Positions 1 to 40,533 of a DNA stretch of 64,000 nt are shown here, piece by piece. This DNA comes from Diogma glabrata (lineage: Eukaryota; Arthropoda; Insecta; Diptera; Cylindrotomidae): positions 378,547,306 through 378,611,305 of the forward strand of contig OY856187.1 in NCBI GenBank assembly GCA_963693315.1. Reading direction: 5' to 3'. The position numbers and the translations under genes are program-made. The notes beneath the pieces are model-generated. The model had not been told where the DNA came from. It searched no databases and saw only the letters and a program-made list of their open reading frames with translations. Positions within the stretch are counted from its first letter, which is position 1; each line of letters opens with the position of its first letter.

Positions 1-183
1 TTATAAGTTTGTCAAAAAAATGTTGTCAAGTGTGTCAAAAGAAAGGTTTTTATTTATTTTTTACCCAATTTTTTTAGAAAAAATAAAATTTATAGTTTGT
101 ATGACATGATATTTTATTATTATTATAGAGAATTATGGCATTATAAGTTTGTCAAAAAATGTTGTCAAGTGTGTCAAAAAATG
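1..183. repeat. Direct duplication of a ~40-bp unit
   Basis: A unit containing ataagtttgtcaaaaaa followed by tgttgtcaagtgtgtcaaaa occurs at 1-40 and again at about 140-180, with about 140 bp between starts. The spacer is T-rich. The unit has no coding potential; the short ORF over it on the - strand is compositional. The first copy begins at the window edge, so the array may extend leftwards. Confidence 0.6.
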
Positions 184-299
184 ATTTCATTGATTTTTTT
201 AGCCAATTTTTTGGAAAAAAAAATTTAGCTGTTTTTATGACGTAAATGTAATTTAGAATGAAATTGGACATGGAAATTTTTGAATTTGTTATAGTTTTT

Positions 300-540
300 G
301 AAATGTTTTTGGAATTTTGAAAAAGTTTGTATTTTTGATTTTGTAATAATTTTTGCAATATTTTTAGAATTTCGGCAAAAGTTTTAATATTTGATTTTGT
401 AATAATTTTTGCAATATTTTTAGAATTTTGGAAAAAGTTTGAATTTTTAAGAATTTTTGAAATATTATTGGAATTTAGAAGAAATTTAAATATTTGATTT
501 TATTCTAATTTTTGGAATATGTTTGGAATTTTGAAAATGT
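300..540. repeat. Degenerate AT-rich tandem repeat, period ~60 bp
   Basis: The phrase gattttgtaataatttttg followed by caatatttttagaatt recurs at about 338-375 and 395-432, and diverged versions continue to about 540. Copies differ by small indels. It looks like a decayed minisatellite with no gene content. Confidence 0.5.
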
Positions 541-856
541 TTGATTTTATCGTTTGATATCGTTTTAAAGTTTGATATTTATGAAAAAGTTTAAGTTTTT
601 AATTTAACAATATTTTTGGAATTTTGATTATAATTTTCCGGCAACGTATTGATGTTTCGTGTTTCGTAATAAATGTTTAAATAGAGATAAAAAATACTTG
701 TACTTTAACAAAGAGTTATGTTTGATATACATCGCTGCCCAAAACTTAAAAACCATGTCCTCATAAAAGTATTTTGCCGAGAACTGTATACAAATCCTTA
801 ACCCAGACCGAAGTCTTGATATCTCAGAGCTGTGAGATTTCAGCCCCTCCATATTT

Positions 857-1015
857 TCAATTTAAATTTATACTATATCACAAAAAATAATTTACTGTTC
901 TTTTACTGAACATTTTTCAATTTAAATTTCTACTAACACATATAATAATTTACTGTTCTTATACTGAACATTTTTCAATTTAAATTTTTACTATGACACA
1001 TAGGATAATTTACGG
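857..1015. repeat. Three-copy tandem repeat, period 58-59 bp
   Basis: Three successive units start with tttcaatttaaatt at about 857, 915 and 973. Each runs through tactataacacata-like sequence into ataatttac; the first two then have tgttcttttactgaacat and the third breaks off. Unit identity is about 85 percent by eye. Confidence 0.65.
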
Positions 1016-2603
1016 TTTTTTTGTTATTTTTAATCTAGCATTAAATTTGCGTTTTTATATACAATATGCATGAACCTTGCCTCTATTTTGTTAAGCCAGA
1101 CCTTGAGATGAGGCATTGTCCACCAAGCAGGTCTTTAGTGTGAATTATTCGCAAAACAAAACTTTCCGCTAAAATCCACGATTCGACTCCCATCAGAAGA
1201 ACATCTTTCATTTATGTTCTATTTGTTTAATTATTCGAGACAGGATTTCCTTTTTTTTGCAATTGCACAAAACTAATTACACTAGTGACTTTTATGGAAT
1301 TAAATTAAACCACACTCAATTAAATTACAACAAGAATTTCGAAATAAAAATACAAAAAAATAAACAATCCCTGTTTCCGCGGATAAATTGCATTTTACAA
1401 TCCACCTGTCAAAATAAGCGTTCTCATCAGAATAGATAAATCGACTAAGAGAGTGACCGACAAGGTCATTTTAATTATTACAAATAAAATTACTAGCATT
1501 TAAATGTTTTCGTCACCAACATATGTAATTTTGTTTTTGAATTGAACTAACACAGCACAAACAGATAGGATTTTTTTAAATTGCTCTAAATTAAACTAAT
1601 AAAAAGAATTTACACTGATTAAACTAATACAATTAATGTAATTAAAAATTTACAACTTAATTTAGGAAAATAAACGTTAATTCAAAAAATTCCAGTTTCT
1701 TGATATTCACGAGAAGTTGACAAAACATAAGAGCAAAAAAAGAGCCTGAAGCTATCTATCGCGTTCTATTTATAGTCCGCTAACGCCGTTTTTTTTGTTT
1801 ATTCAACAATAACGAATCGATAAGGCAGTTTCTTGGGAAATTTTATATTTGTTTTATCGTTAGTTATTGTACCCACTAAAGAGTATGGACTGCTAGTTTG
1901 TAATAGAAATTAGAAAAGATTTTAAAATAGAACATTGTTTACGAAACGATTGTACGAATCATACATGTAAATAGCGCGATTATGGATTAATGATAATACA
2001 CAACCGTTTTCTGACAATTTTATAGCGATTAATGATTACAAATTAAATACAGGAAATCACATTGGAAAATATTACACAACTATTTTAGGACAATCTTTGT
2101 TTTACGACAACTATTGTAGATGCCAATTACGGTTTGAATTTAAGAAAATATGGTTAAAGGAAAAACGTACACAACCACGAAAGTTTCTGTTACTGTAAAT
2201 TAAATGGGTAAGGGACAGTGGTTCGAATCTTACGAGTTTGAATTACCCTCCATTTGAATTGGACCCGAACCACACTTTCGCTCAAATGCGCAGCTTTAAA
2301 AAGATAACTAAACAATCAACGATAGATAAATTGCAAGAAGCTATTACACTCAAAGAAGTTTCTCTTGAGCCGCTCAGATACTAACGTAATGTTTTACTGG
2401 ACATGGTAAAACCAACCACAATCTTAGCTAAATAAAAATACTCGCCTCCCATAAGTGCAGGCTCTTCAACCTTAAAACGATGGAAAAAATTATCTGCGAC
2501 TGCGTCTGAAGTTGAATACAAACTGCTTGTTCGGTCCGTGGCGTTTCAGATGAAATTCGGAATATCCGTTGAAGATTTAGTTTAATCGACAATTTTGTAA
2601 CAA
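1016..2603. other. Intergenic stretch with no recognisable gene
   Basis: AT-rich sequence. The short ORFs have no recognisable motifs. A box-B-like gttcgaatc near 2222 has no convincing tRNA fold around it. The part next to 2603 may be the decayed downstream end of the neighbouring Gypsy integrase, but no frame stays open there. Confidence 0.5.
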
Positions 2604-3311
2604 TTAATGCGCACTGATCGCTGCTAATATCGACCTATTTACCCTTTCCGAAGCGTTACGTTGAGGACTGTAAACTCCAGTTTTAATATGTTTAATATTG
2701 AATTCAGATAATAATTTTTGGAAAGAATCACTGAGGAACTGTTTACCATTGTCGCTGTGAAGAGACTCTGGAACACCATATGTTAGAAAAACTTCATTCC
2801 TCAGGAATGCATTCACTGAAGGTGAAGTTGCATTTCTGAGTGGTTTGATTAATACGAATTTAGACAAATGATCAAGCACAATCAGGAAGACCGTATTCCC
2901 GGATTTTGCTCTGGGGTACAGACCCAAAAAATCAATATAAATACGCTGCCATGGTCTATCTGTTATGAATCGGGATTGCATTGTTGGACGCAAAATCTGA
3001 TTTGTTGCCTTGGATTTTTTACAGACATCACAAGACACGACATAGTCATGAACTTGGGATGCCATGCCAGGCCAGTAGTAGAGGCATCGGAGGCCCCCCA
3101 AGGTCTTCTTCACCCCTTTATGAGCAGCTATACAGTTGTCGTGATGTTCCTTGATCAATTTAGTAGTTAAAGGTTTTGGTATCCAAAGTTTCCCCACCAG
3201 CAAATCGTTAGGCACTGCATCAGCTTTAGGTTCTATGCGAATGTACAGCTTTCCGACCAACTGTTTCACCATAGGAAAATCTTGAGGAGACAATTGTACT
3301 TTGTCTATCAT
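2604..3311 (-). pseudogene. Gypsy integrase (zinc-binding head plus catalytic core)
   Basis: The 235-codon ORF has the H2C2 zinc-binding head (HHDN followed by HKGVKKTL, then CDVCKKSK), followed by the rve catalytic core with IYIDFLG, FLIVLDHLSKF and SLHSDNGKQF. The third acidic residue of the DDE triad probably lies in the ASERVNRS segment. The ORF ends just after this point, so the C-terminal domain and integration-target region are missing. The retained core is well conserved, which suggests loss by truncation. Confidence 0.85.
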
Positions 3312-3346
3312 ATCTGTGTACTCATGGTGCCGATAACATTCCTCAT

Positions 3347-3925
3347 CTACTTTATTAGTGTCATCAATATGAGCGAGTGCTTCAGCAAAATCTTCAGACG
3401 TGCGTCATACAAACGAGATAGAGCATCAGGTACCACGTTGTGGGTTCCTTTACTAGGTATAATAGAAAAATCCATATGTTGAAGCTTTAAACTCCATCTA
3501 GCTAACCGGCCACTCAAATCCATCTGTGACATAAGCCACTTTAGACTTGAAAGGTCTGTCACGAAAGTAAATTTATGACCTTCCACGTAGGCTCTGAATT
3601 TCTTCACGCTGAGAATTGCTGCAAGACACTCAAGCTCAGACACTGAATAAATCTGTTGGGCTTTATTCAGGTTTTTAGACATAAAAGCTATCGGACACTC
3701 ATGGCCTTCATCATCCAGCTGATACAGTACACTACCTACACCTTTGATGCTAACACCACATCTAATAAAGAATTCTTTTTCGTAGTTTGGATTAATTAAA
3801 ACTGGGGATACAGTTAAAAGATTTTTTAAATTGTTAAAGGCGGTTTGAGCTTCATCAGTCCATACCAGCCGTTTAGGTCCTTTTTCAAGAGACTTGCGTA
3901 ATTTGGTATAAATCGTTGATACCAC
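3347..3925 (-). pseudogene. Gypsy RNase H domain and linker
   Basis: The ORF begins with the connection segment (RLVWTDEAQTAFNNLK) and continues into a Ty3/Gypsy RNase H: CGVSIKGVGSVLYQ replaces the usual DAS start, then SELECLAAILSVKKFRAYVEG and FVTDLSSLKWL, ending in the family hallmark VVPDALSRL. The first catalytic Asp appears to be changed (CGVS in place of DASxxG). It overlaps the RT frame near 3826-3925, so at least one frameshift separates the two. Confidence 0.8.
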
Positions 3926-4551
3926 CCTGCCATACCTAGTAACCGACGAATCTGTTTGACTGTTGTTGGAGCTGGATATTCCTCAACAGCTCGTACCTTT
4001 TCCGGATCCGTTTTCAATCCACCTTCACCAACCAGAAAGCCCAAATATTTGACTTCTCGAAGCACAAACCTCGTTTTCTGCAGATTGATGGTTAATCCTG
4101 CATTAGTTAGAAGAGTAGAGACTATAGACAGTAGTTCCATATGTTCCTCGAATGTTGAGGACACCTCCAGTAGGTCGTCTAAATAGACGAAGACACTTTC
4201 ATAATACTGATGAGGTATCACTTTATGCATCAGTCGACACATTGTCTGGGGAACATTGCACAAACCAAAAGGCATAACCTTGTATTGGTACAACGGTTGT
4301 CCAGGCACTGTGAAGGCTGTTTTATCTCGAGATGTTTCTGACAAAGGAATTTTCCAGAACGCATCTTTGAGATCAATACTGCTTATGTATCTCGTACTAT
4401 TTAGACGGCCCAACAAGCCATCAATTAATGGAAGTGGATAGTCATCCTTTTTGGTCAGTGCATTGACACGTCGCGAGTCCAAACACAAACGGTTCTTCGT
4501 GAAGATCTTTTGTTGAACTACCGGCGATGTGGGGTAATGCCTCTGTTTCAC
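3826..4551 (-). pseudogene. Gypsy reverse transcriptase domain
   Basis: Fingers and palm of a Ty3/Gypsy RT: LCLDSRRVNALTKKDDYPLP, then SSIDLKDAFWKIPL, FTVPGQPLYQYKVMPFGLCN and VYLDDLLEVSS, which carries the catalytic YxDD box. It continues into the thumb (TRFVLREVKYLGFLVGEGGL, KQIRRLLGMAGWYQRFIPNYA). The palm looks catalytically complete, but the ORF is cut off from protease and RNase H by frame changes. The frame is open a little upstream of the first Met (to about 4590). Confidence 0.88.
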
Positions 4552-4599
4552 AGGTGCACTATCCCCAACATCGATGACATGTTTGACGGAGACCTAATG

Positions 4600-5335
4600 C
4601 TTCAAAAGAAGGGAAAGAATCCTTAGCGTTCTCCAGTTCTTGTAGCTAGTCAGGGTTGAGATCGTGTGTTAAGATTTTGTTAGACTCACTCGGCATCAGT
4701 TCACTGACAAATAAAGTAGTGATACCAAATTCCCTTCAAAAATCAATACCCAGGTAGAGTTCCTCATGCAGACTGGGGACAACATGAAAACGAAAGGGTT
4801 TCAATAAGCCATTGAAATTTATTGGAACGTCAACATAGCCCAAAATATGATTGCGGGTTCCATCTGCTGTGCAGATGGCAGAAAACATTTTGTGGTAGGA
4901 ATCTCAGCGTTCCTTAACAATTCTAGGGAATTCTTTCCCAGAATGCTGATAGAGGCACCACTATCTAGAAGTCCATAAACTTTTTTATTAAAAATGTTTA
5001 TATAAAGGTGTGGCCTAGGATCATTTACCCGATAAATGATAGAAGAAACACACGCTTTATTTAAAAGTTTTCCTTTCCTGAAGTAGTTGCGCGAGCGTTC
5101 AATACGCTTCAGAGATTTATTCTTCCGACGAGTCGAAAAAGGTGTTGAGGGAGGAATTGATTTATTTACTTTTGGTACTACTGTGGTGAAGGATCTCCGT
5201 CGGTGGCGGTTGATGCATCTACTAGATGTACTCGCGGGCTCAGAGATGGGTTTGGGGGCACAGTTCGCGAATTCTGTGCTCCCGCCCGAAGTTTAAATGA
5301 AGCGATGGATAGCAGTTTGTACATCTAGTAGAGAT
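4600..5335 (-). pseudogene. Gypsy gag end and aspartic protease
   Basis: One - strand frame over about 4940-5330 carries a basic stretch (RRKNKSLKRIERSRNYF), then PRPHLYINIFNKKVYGLLDSGASISILG, with the retroviral-type protease motif DSGAS at about 4950-4980. Upstream lie a Ser/Pro/Arg-rich linker and a poor remnant of a zinc knuckle near 5300. The frame degrades between the protease and the RT start, with at least one frameshift near 4590. Confidence 0.7.
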
Positions 5336-5352
5336 GGCCTTACCACATCGGT

Positions 5353-6543
5353 AGCCGAGGTACTTCCGATGCACTTTTCTCGATAAGGATGATTTTGGAG
5401 AAGTGTCGAGAGTTCAACATACCTGTGCACCAACTTTTCATTGATTTCAGGCATGCCTACGACTCTCTCGAACGAGAGACTCTATGGTCTGCTCTGGTGT
5501 CAGTGGGAATTTCTGGTAAGCTGGTATCACTATGCAAAATGACAGTACAGAACTCTCAATGCTGTGTACGAGTAGAGAACGAAATATCAAAGTTTTGTAA
5601 ACTCCGGTTTAAGACAAGGTGATGCTATCTCTCCTATACTTTTTAATCTAGCCTTGGAATATGTGTGCCGTCAAAAGAAACTACCGACTAATAACAATAT
5701 CTTGTCAAACTCAGTACAGCTGATTGCTTACGCTGATGATGTTGTCATCCTCGGCCGAAGTGAAGCTGTTATGAGTGAAACTTTCAAGTCGCTTGAGAGT
5801 GGTGCTAAAAAAAATTGGTCTGCAAATTAACTACAATAAAACCAAACATATGAATGTTTCAAGAGAGGCTGAGAAGAAAGATTTCATGTGCGGCGATGAA
5901 CGAATTGAGGGAGTTGAATCTTTTGAATATTTGGGATCAATGCTTGACTCAAACAACAGCATACTTATAGATATAAAAGCTCGAATCGTTGCAGGCAATC
6001 GAACTTTCTACTCAATTAAACCTCTCCTTGGATCACCGTATGTATCAACTAACACCAAGCTCAATTTATACAAGACATTGATTAGACCGGTTGTGATGTA
6101 TGGGTCACAAACGTGGATCCTTAAACAAAATGACGAATCGCATTTATCTGTATTTGAGCGTAAGATCCTATGCTACATTGTTGGTCCACTTAAGACAGAC
6201 GATGGAGAGTATAGAACCCGATATAACTTTGAGATCAGAGACCTTCTTGAGGGTCCTGATATAATAGGTTGTATCCGTTCTAATATGATAGCTTGGTTTG
6301 GACATGTTCTACGAGCCGGTTCACAGTCTGGAATGATTAGCAAAATGTACGTTAGTACCCCAGGGAGTTGGCGACCGCGAGGTAGACCACGACTACAATG
6401 GGAGACTGACGTAAAAAACGACCTTAAAAAAATCGGCTGCCATGGTAATTATGTCGCTGTTGCTAATGACCGTGGTGAATATTCAAAGCTGATTAGCCTG
6501 GCAACGCTCCTACATGCAGCATGAACGCCGTAAAAAAAAAAAA
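5353..6543 (+). mobile_element. RTE-clade LINE, copy A (5'-truncated, A-tailed)
   Basis: Closely matches the longest copy at 57295-60377 from its RT fingers to the 3' end (gcatgaacgcc followed by an A tail at 6532-6543). The RT region reads MILEKCREFNIPVHQLFIDF with HAYDSLERETLW in one frame; after a frameshift around 5620-5640 it reads AYADDVVILGRSE near 5725. A further shift near 5805 leads to the intact C-terminal ORF at 5775-6524. The 5' truncation with a 3' A tail is typical of target-primed reverse transcription. It abuts the Gypsy remnant and probably inserted into it. Confidence 0.88.
5775..6524 (+). pseudogene. RTE LINE RT C-terminal region
   Basis: A 249-codon ORF covering the thumb and C-terminal tail of the RTE polyprotein: KTKHMNVSREAEKKDF, GVESFEYLGSMLDSNNSI, YKTLIRPVVMYGSQTW and the basic tail PRGRPRLQWETDVKNDLKKI. 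It ends in LATLLHAA, as copy D does. The catalytic YADD lies upstream in another frame, so this ORF cannot make an active enzyme alone. Confidence 0.82.
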
Positions 6544-7133
6544 TAACAATAAATCATTAAAATCGATATACCATTTGAGAGTAGACATCTCGACGAAAAA
6601 AGTAAGCACTAGTACAACGTCAAAATCCAAAAAAAAAATCAATAAAGTTTTTCGCCGATGATAGGGGTGTTTTTTCGGAATAATGGTAAAATCTCAAAAA
6701 ATATTTTTTTTCCATAATTGAAAAAGTTCGTGCTTGTTATGTGCAAATAGTTACGTACTTTCACAATGTTTCATTTCAATAAAATAATTTTCACGCGAGA
6801 AAAAAATAAAAAACAGAAAAATCGGTTTTTCGTCATTTTCTCGCAAACTTTGAGGTTATGTCGAAAATGTATGCAACGAAAGTTTTAGATTTTTTTTTAT
6901 TATCTACAACTTTTGTATGAAACACTTTTCCCTAGAAGGCCTCGTTTCGCCACAAATAACGAAAAACGGTTTTCATCCCTTACATAGCATCCCATTTCAC
7001 TACTTCTCTTCCTCTCAGTTCGAAAGTTTTTTGTTTTCATTGTTTATGACCTCAACTATATATTCCAGCCGGCCGTTTCCTGCTACTAATTTTTTCATCT
7101 CAAAAAGGTAACGGCCCCAGCCTAATACATACA
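6544..7133. repeat. Diverged relative of the intron-4 foldback arm
   Basis: The stretch from about 6640 to 7000 shares phrase order with the arm at 26.7-27.0 kb and 34.7-34.95 kb: a run like gaggttatgtcgaaaa, then an aaagttttagat-like phrase, a T run and tatctacaactttt. Similarity is patchy, so this would be an old family member. No protein is encoded. Confidence 0.4.
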
Positions 7134-7593
7134 CAGTAAAATCTCGCAAAGCCGGAACTCGATTATGACAGAAACTCGAAAAACACGGAAAAAACGACTA
7201 AAAAATATCCCATTGAATTAAATTTCATATGTAATTATATATTTATTTCGAAAACTCGCGAAACGCGGACGGAAAATGTTTGGTAGAACAAATTTTAACC
7301 AGAGCACTCGACAAAGACGGAATTATAACCAACTTCGTTTCAGTTTTTGGAAATGTATACTAACTTCATTTGTTAAGAAATGAATTTGTATGTTTAAATG
7401 TCAAATTATTATTCAAAGTTTTACGAATAATTTGTTTAGTAAATGGATTAACCATTTATGTTTTTATGAAATACATAAAATATATTTACACAAAAAATTC
7501 CAAAAAATCACATGCCAGTTTTTTTTTACTCCGAAACCCGGAGGCCGCAAAATTCGTCGTCCCTTTCGATTCCGCCTTTGAGAGATTTTACTG
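7134..7593. mobile_element. pogo/Tigger-like MITE
   Basis: Left terminus cagtaaaatctcgcaaagcc and right terminus ggctttgagagatttta-like ending ttttactg form an imperfect inverted repeat of about 25 bp. TA follows the right end and TA occurs a few bases before the left end. The interior repeats cell-like phrases (aactcgaaaaacacgg, aactcgcgaaacgcgg). At about 460 bp with no transposase it is non-autonomous. It lies about 820 bp upstream of the DCAF15 start codon. Confidence 0.6.
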
Positions 7594-8411
7594 TATATTC
7601 ATTCGACATAGAAAAAACATGAAAAATAGTGTGCTCTATGAAGAAGTTTGAGAACTAAATATTTAAGCATTGGCGTCGTTTAATTTTCATCAGTTTATTT
7701 TTTGGGTCGTTACTATATATTTTAACACTCGTTTTTCAGAATATGAACAGTTTTATTATGGTTTATTTTTTCACATGAACATGAATTTAGCCTATTGACT
7801 TCTTTAAACGATTTTACATAATTGGAACACATATTGCTATCGATATATTTAATTTTATAATCAGTTAAAGTGAAAAATCTGTTGATCAAAATAAATCTCA
7901 CAAATAACAACAGATTACAGAAAATCAACAAAATTCAATGACCACTTTTCTTCTGGGTATAAACAATCGGTACATATTTCCTCTTCGAACACTTTTCTCA
8001 AGGTCGTAAACAAACTTGAGTAGTATTTGTCTAATATCTCGCCGATTTAACATAAACATTTTCTTTTATTTGTAAAATTATATATAAATTAATATTTCAG
8101 TTTTAAAAATTATATAAACTTCATTCAACTTCTAAAATGCAATAGAACCAATTGTTTAATTATTTTATGAATTAAATTTGTTTAAAAGTATAATGGATTA
8201 TATAAAGGTATAAAAAGTTGTACAAAAAAAAATGCCATTTAAAAACAAAACATAACCATAATCTGTCATCTGTCAAAATTAGAAAAGAAAAATGATTGTG
8301 AAGTTATATTTTGTTATAAAATTTCATAAATTTCTTAAATTATAAAAAAATGTTTTTTGGAATAATGATATATTTAGATAATAAAACACCGTAAATAAAA
8401 TAAGAATTGAA
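7594..8411. other. DCAF15 upstream region
   Basis: AT-rich stretch between the pogo-like MITE and the DCAF15 start codon. It should contain the promoter and 5' UTR, but I see no clear TATA box or initiator that I would place. The 69-codon - strand ORF at 7722-7931 has no recognisable features. Confidence 0.4.
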
Positions 8412-37191
<28,780 letters not shown>

Positions 37192-37620
37192 ATATTAAGC
37201 GACAAGTTACTTCATATTATTGATTGGAATTATGAAATTAAATTTTTTATTATTTATTTCAAATTTTATTTTTTTTGCTTTATGATTAAACATGAATTTC
37301 TTTTTTTATACAATTTGTTATCAAATTATTAGTTAGAAATGAAGTTGTATACTTTTTACAATACATTTTTAAAATTTCTAATCTAATCCGTTTGCCGTTA
37401 ATACTCACTACAAATGTTGAACTATTTTGTGTTAATAATATACGTGACTAAATTAATATTTTTTGTTAGAAATTAATTTTTTTTGTAGTTTTAAAAAATA
37501 AATTCTGACAAAAGTTTTAACTGTAATGAAAAATATATAAATAAAAACAACAGATGTGGAAACCAAGAAACAAAATGAATAAACTGCGTGTAATGATATT
37601 TTAGATAATAAAATATTGAA
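37192..37620 (+). terminator. DCAF15 3' UTR with candidate poly(A) signals
   Basis: AATAAA hexamers occur at 37540-37545 and 37578-37583 in AT-rich sequence 350-390 bp after the stop codon. Either could direct cleavage. The choice cannot be made without transcripts. Confidence 0.5.
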
Positions 37621-38929
37621 GTTCTGATATTAAATATTGGTTTTATTGAATTTAATTTGATATACATTTTAAAACGAAAATAACTTAAGTTTTTCTCTTT
37701 TTAGTAATTTAATAAAAATAGACGGTGTACATGTAACGCATAGTCAAAACAATACCGCCTTCAAAAGTAGGAGCAACTACTGTAAGCGTAAGTACCATCT
37801 TGTATTTATATTTCCTTGAATGAATGGTCTAGCCTCCCTCCAAGTTCAGCCACAACTTCCTAGTTTTAGCCTTACAACGCAAAGGTTAGTGGATAAATTT
37901 TCGAAATTTTTTCTTTATGCAACTAAACTACAAATCGTGAGGCTCTCTTTAAATCGAAGTTTCACTAGCTCTAGTTTATAGGGAAGTCTACCAAGCGCAT
38001 TTACAAGGTATTTCACTCAGTACCGTAAACAACTATCATAGCCTACAAAGCGTAACATTGACTTATGTCGTAATTTCGTTTAGACTTTTTGATGTGATAA
38101 GAACTGTGACTTGAATATGAACATCTTTGCCATAACCGTCGAATCGACCCAGTAACAATGACGTGCTCTCAAGCAACTGCAAATTGCCAAAAAATTTGGC
38201 TTCGCTTATATTGATGCTATGGTTATAGCCGTGTTTCCTTCTGCTAAAGTTGGAGCTTCTTCAGAATCTTGATCAGAATTTGTTCAGAACCTCAAAACAA
38301 ATGTTAACAAACATCGTACTGCCCCGCCATGAAATCACGTTAAGAAACCTTTCTTGGATTTAAAGACTTGCAAAGTGTCAGGAATGCAATTAACCAGCAA
38401 TTTGCTACGACAGCTGAACGTAAAACAAACGTGCGCCCCTCCACGAAAATCCATATCCCATGTCATTCCCTGGAAAGGAGGTGGTGTGGTGTGGTGTTTT
38501 TTTCCCGATTAACAAACGAAGCCACTAAAAATTATAATATTTTTATTCTGATTTCTGTTCTTGTAGCATTTTTCCACATCCTTTGCCTTTCAGTGTCTTT
38601 GTTTTTTGTTTTGTCAATCAAACAAAGAGAAAAGATTAATATCCTCCATTGTTGTTCGTGTTAAGTCTGTTGGATGCCGTTGTAATGTGAATTACTTAGA
38701 GACCTCAAGCTCATTAGTCTGTCTTCTTATCTCTGGAAAACACTGGTAGAATAATCTAGCTTGCGGATTCGGGAGTCAAGAACCACTGATTAGTTGGATC
38801 GACTTGAGATGGAGTACTATCATTCCTTTGTTTGGCTTTTGTATCTATTGACGTCTTCGGTAAATATCCTGATACCCTCAGGTATTTAATGGAAAGTTCT
38901 CTTTTCATCCTCGCTAAATGCTAAATGAA
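37621..38929. other. Intergenic sequence downstream of DCAF15
   Basis: No gene is recognised. The 98-codon ORF at 38368-38664 shows no family motif. A short ggtgtggtgtggtgt run lies near 38480-38495. Confidence 0.4.
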
Positions 38930-39110
38930 AAAAAAATAGATCTAGTTATCTTCTCTAGAAAGCACGAAATATTGAAATTTGACCCGTCCACTTCCAATAG
39001 AGCTCGCCTTCTTGTTACAGATAAGGTGAATTTCTTACACCTCAATCTGGACAGTCAACTAAATTGGAAACTCAATATCCTGGTGTAACGATCAAGAAAA
39101 TTTATTCATT
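38930..39110 (+). pseudogene. LINE RT thumb fragment
   Basis: One + strand frame reads RKHEILKFDPSTSNRARLLV then DKVNFLHLNLDSQLNWKLNI, the Jockey/RTE post-palm pattern (KT..I.F....LL..V.FLGL.LDS.L.W..HI). Flanking sequence is no longer recognisable, so this is a short relic. Confidence 0.6.
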
Positions 39111-39680
39111 AAATATCTGAAGACATTTTCTTTTAAAACCTAACACAGACAGTCCTTACCATCATACATGCGTTTCTTACTATCAAAACATTTAGGATTC
39201 ATTTCATAAATAATATCTGTCTCTTTACGACGTTCCACTGTTTTTCATATTTTAGTCTAGAAATGCCGTTCACTTTTATTTCATATTAAATAATATGTTA
39301 ATATGTTTCAATGTATTGGTAGTTACTTTTTTTAATTTCTTTTGTACCAATGTAAAACAAACATACCTTTTGAAACAAAAACAGAAATAAGGCAAAGTAA
39401 ATCTCTAGCAGATGCATTGTTATTGACATCATGAATAATGTGGTTCATTTTGCGATGATTTGATGAGATACTTTCGCAATATTAATAATTTGTAAAATTT
39501 GGAGGATCCTATTATATTTGATTTGATAGTATGAGAGACTGCTTTTCGAATGGTTTGTCTCTGTCTGTTTCAGTTTTTGGTTATGCAAGGCAGAATTTTC
39601 TTGTGTGTTAATTTTTTTTATATAATGAAAAAACCAACCGATACGTCTGAGATAGATAGGGATTTTTTTTTTCGAACGAT

Positions 39681-39843
39681 CTGGGTGGTTATTTTGTAGT
39701 GTTATCTCACTAGGTGAGATAAATAGTGAGAAAAAAATTATGTTTAAATGATTTCTTTTATCTAAAATAATCGATCAAAGACAAATGTTTTATCTCAATT
39801 TTTATCTCATCTAGTGAGATTACACTACAAAATAACCACCCTG
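39681..39843. mobile_element. Foldback MITE, 163 bp
   Basis: Left end ctgggtggttattttgtagt and right end actacaaaataaccaccctg are inverted. The repeat continues inward through gttatctcactaggtgagat and atctcatctagtgagattac for a total of about 42 bp per arm with a few mismatches. It encodes nothing. The tips resemble those of the element at 55866-56413 (gggtggt). Confidence 0.8.
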
Positions 39844-40009
39844 GTAAGCCTCATTTTGTGATATAAAAATGTAAATAACTTTAAGCTTTCGAGCAATCGG
39901 TTTTTTTGATTAGTTTTGGCCATCAGCCTTGAATAATAATTTTTGGGCTATCATCCTTATAATTTTATATTTTCTGATTTTGAACAAACCACACTGATAA
40001 TTTTGTATA

Positions 40010-40533
40010 ACCCTGGTTAAACATTCCAATTCAAACCTATTAAATCCAATATAATTTCAATAGGATTAAATCGGATTGAATTGGTTTAATAGGAAGACTT
40101 CGATCTACCAATTAAAATTCAATCGGAATGAATAGGATTTAACAGGAAAAGAGGTTCTTTAGGATTGTAAAGCAAATTTCCAATTGAATTTCAATCGGAA
40201 ACTAAGAGATTCAACAGGAAAAAGGAACTTAGAAAAATATTAAACAATCTTATAAATTTAACAGGATTTAATTGGAAAAGATTTAAGAGGAATGAATAGG
40301 ATTAATCGGAATTCTGCAATGGAAATTTCCAATTAATTCCTATTTATATACATTTCCTATAGATTCCGGTTGAAAAATAAAATAGAGATATTTAACAGGA
40401 ATGAATAGGATTGTATTGGAAATAGATTTTTTGAATAGGAATTAATTGAAAATTCCCAATGCAGAATTCCGATTAATCCAATTAATTTTTTTCAATTGGT
40501 TTCAATTGGAATGCTCAAATTCTTGTGGTTACA
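40010..40533. repeat. Degenerate palindromic AATTGG-rich element
   Basis: Imperfect inverted ends (taaccctggttaaacattcc with aattcaaacc on the left; ggtttcaattggaatgc with ttgtggtta on the right) surround about 500 bp. The inside is built from variants of caattgaatttcaatcgg, aataggatt and aacaggaaa in both orientations. It is likely a MITE whose interior expanded from a short palindromic motif. Confidence 0.5.

Larger units (their letters stand above)
2604..5352 (-). mobile_element. Ty3/Gypsy LTR retrotransposon fragment (gag end to integrase), inactive
   Basis: Read on the - strand, the order is a degraded gag end, aspartic protease, reverse transcriptase, RNase H and integrase, the Ty3/Gypsy order. 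The frame shifts near 4590 and between RT and RNase H. No LTR is visible at either side. The upstream end stops where the RTE LINE on the + strand begins (about 5353), so the LINE insertion or an associated deletion removed the 5' half. The integrase is cut off at its distal end near 2604. It is an old, non-autonomous relic, distinct in sequence from the Gypsy element at 46-53 kb. Confidence 0.85.

Noticed and set aside
1..1015. CRISPR array
   Set aside because: The repeats are few, AT-rich, of uneven spacing, and in a eukaryotic context.
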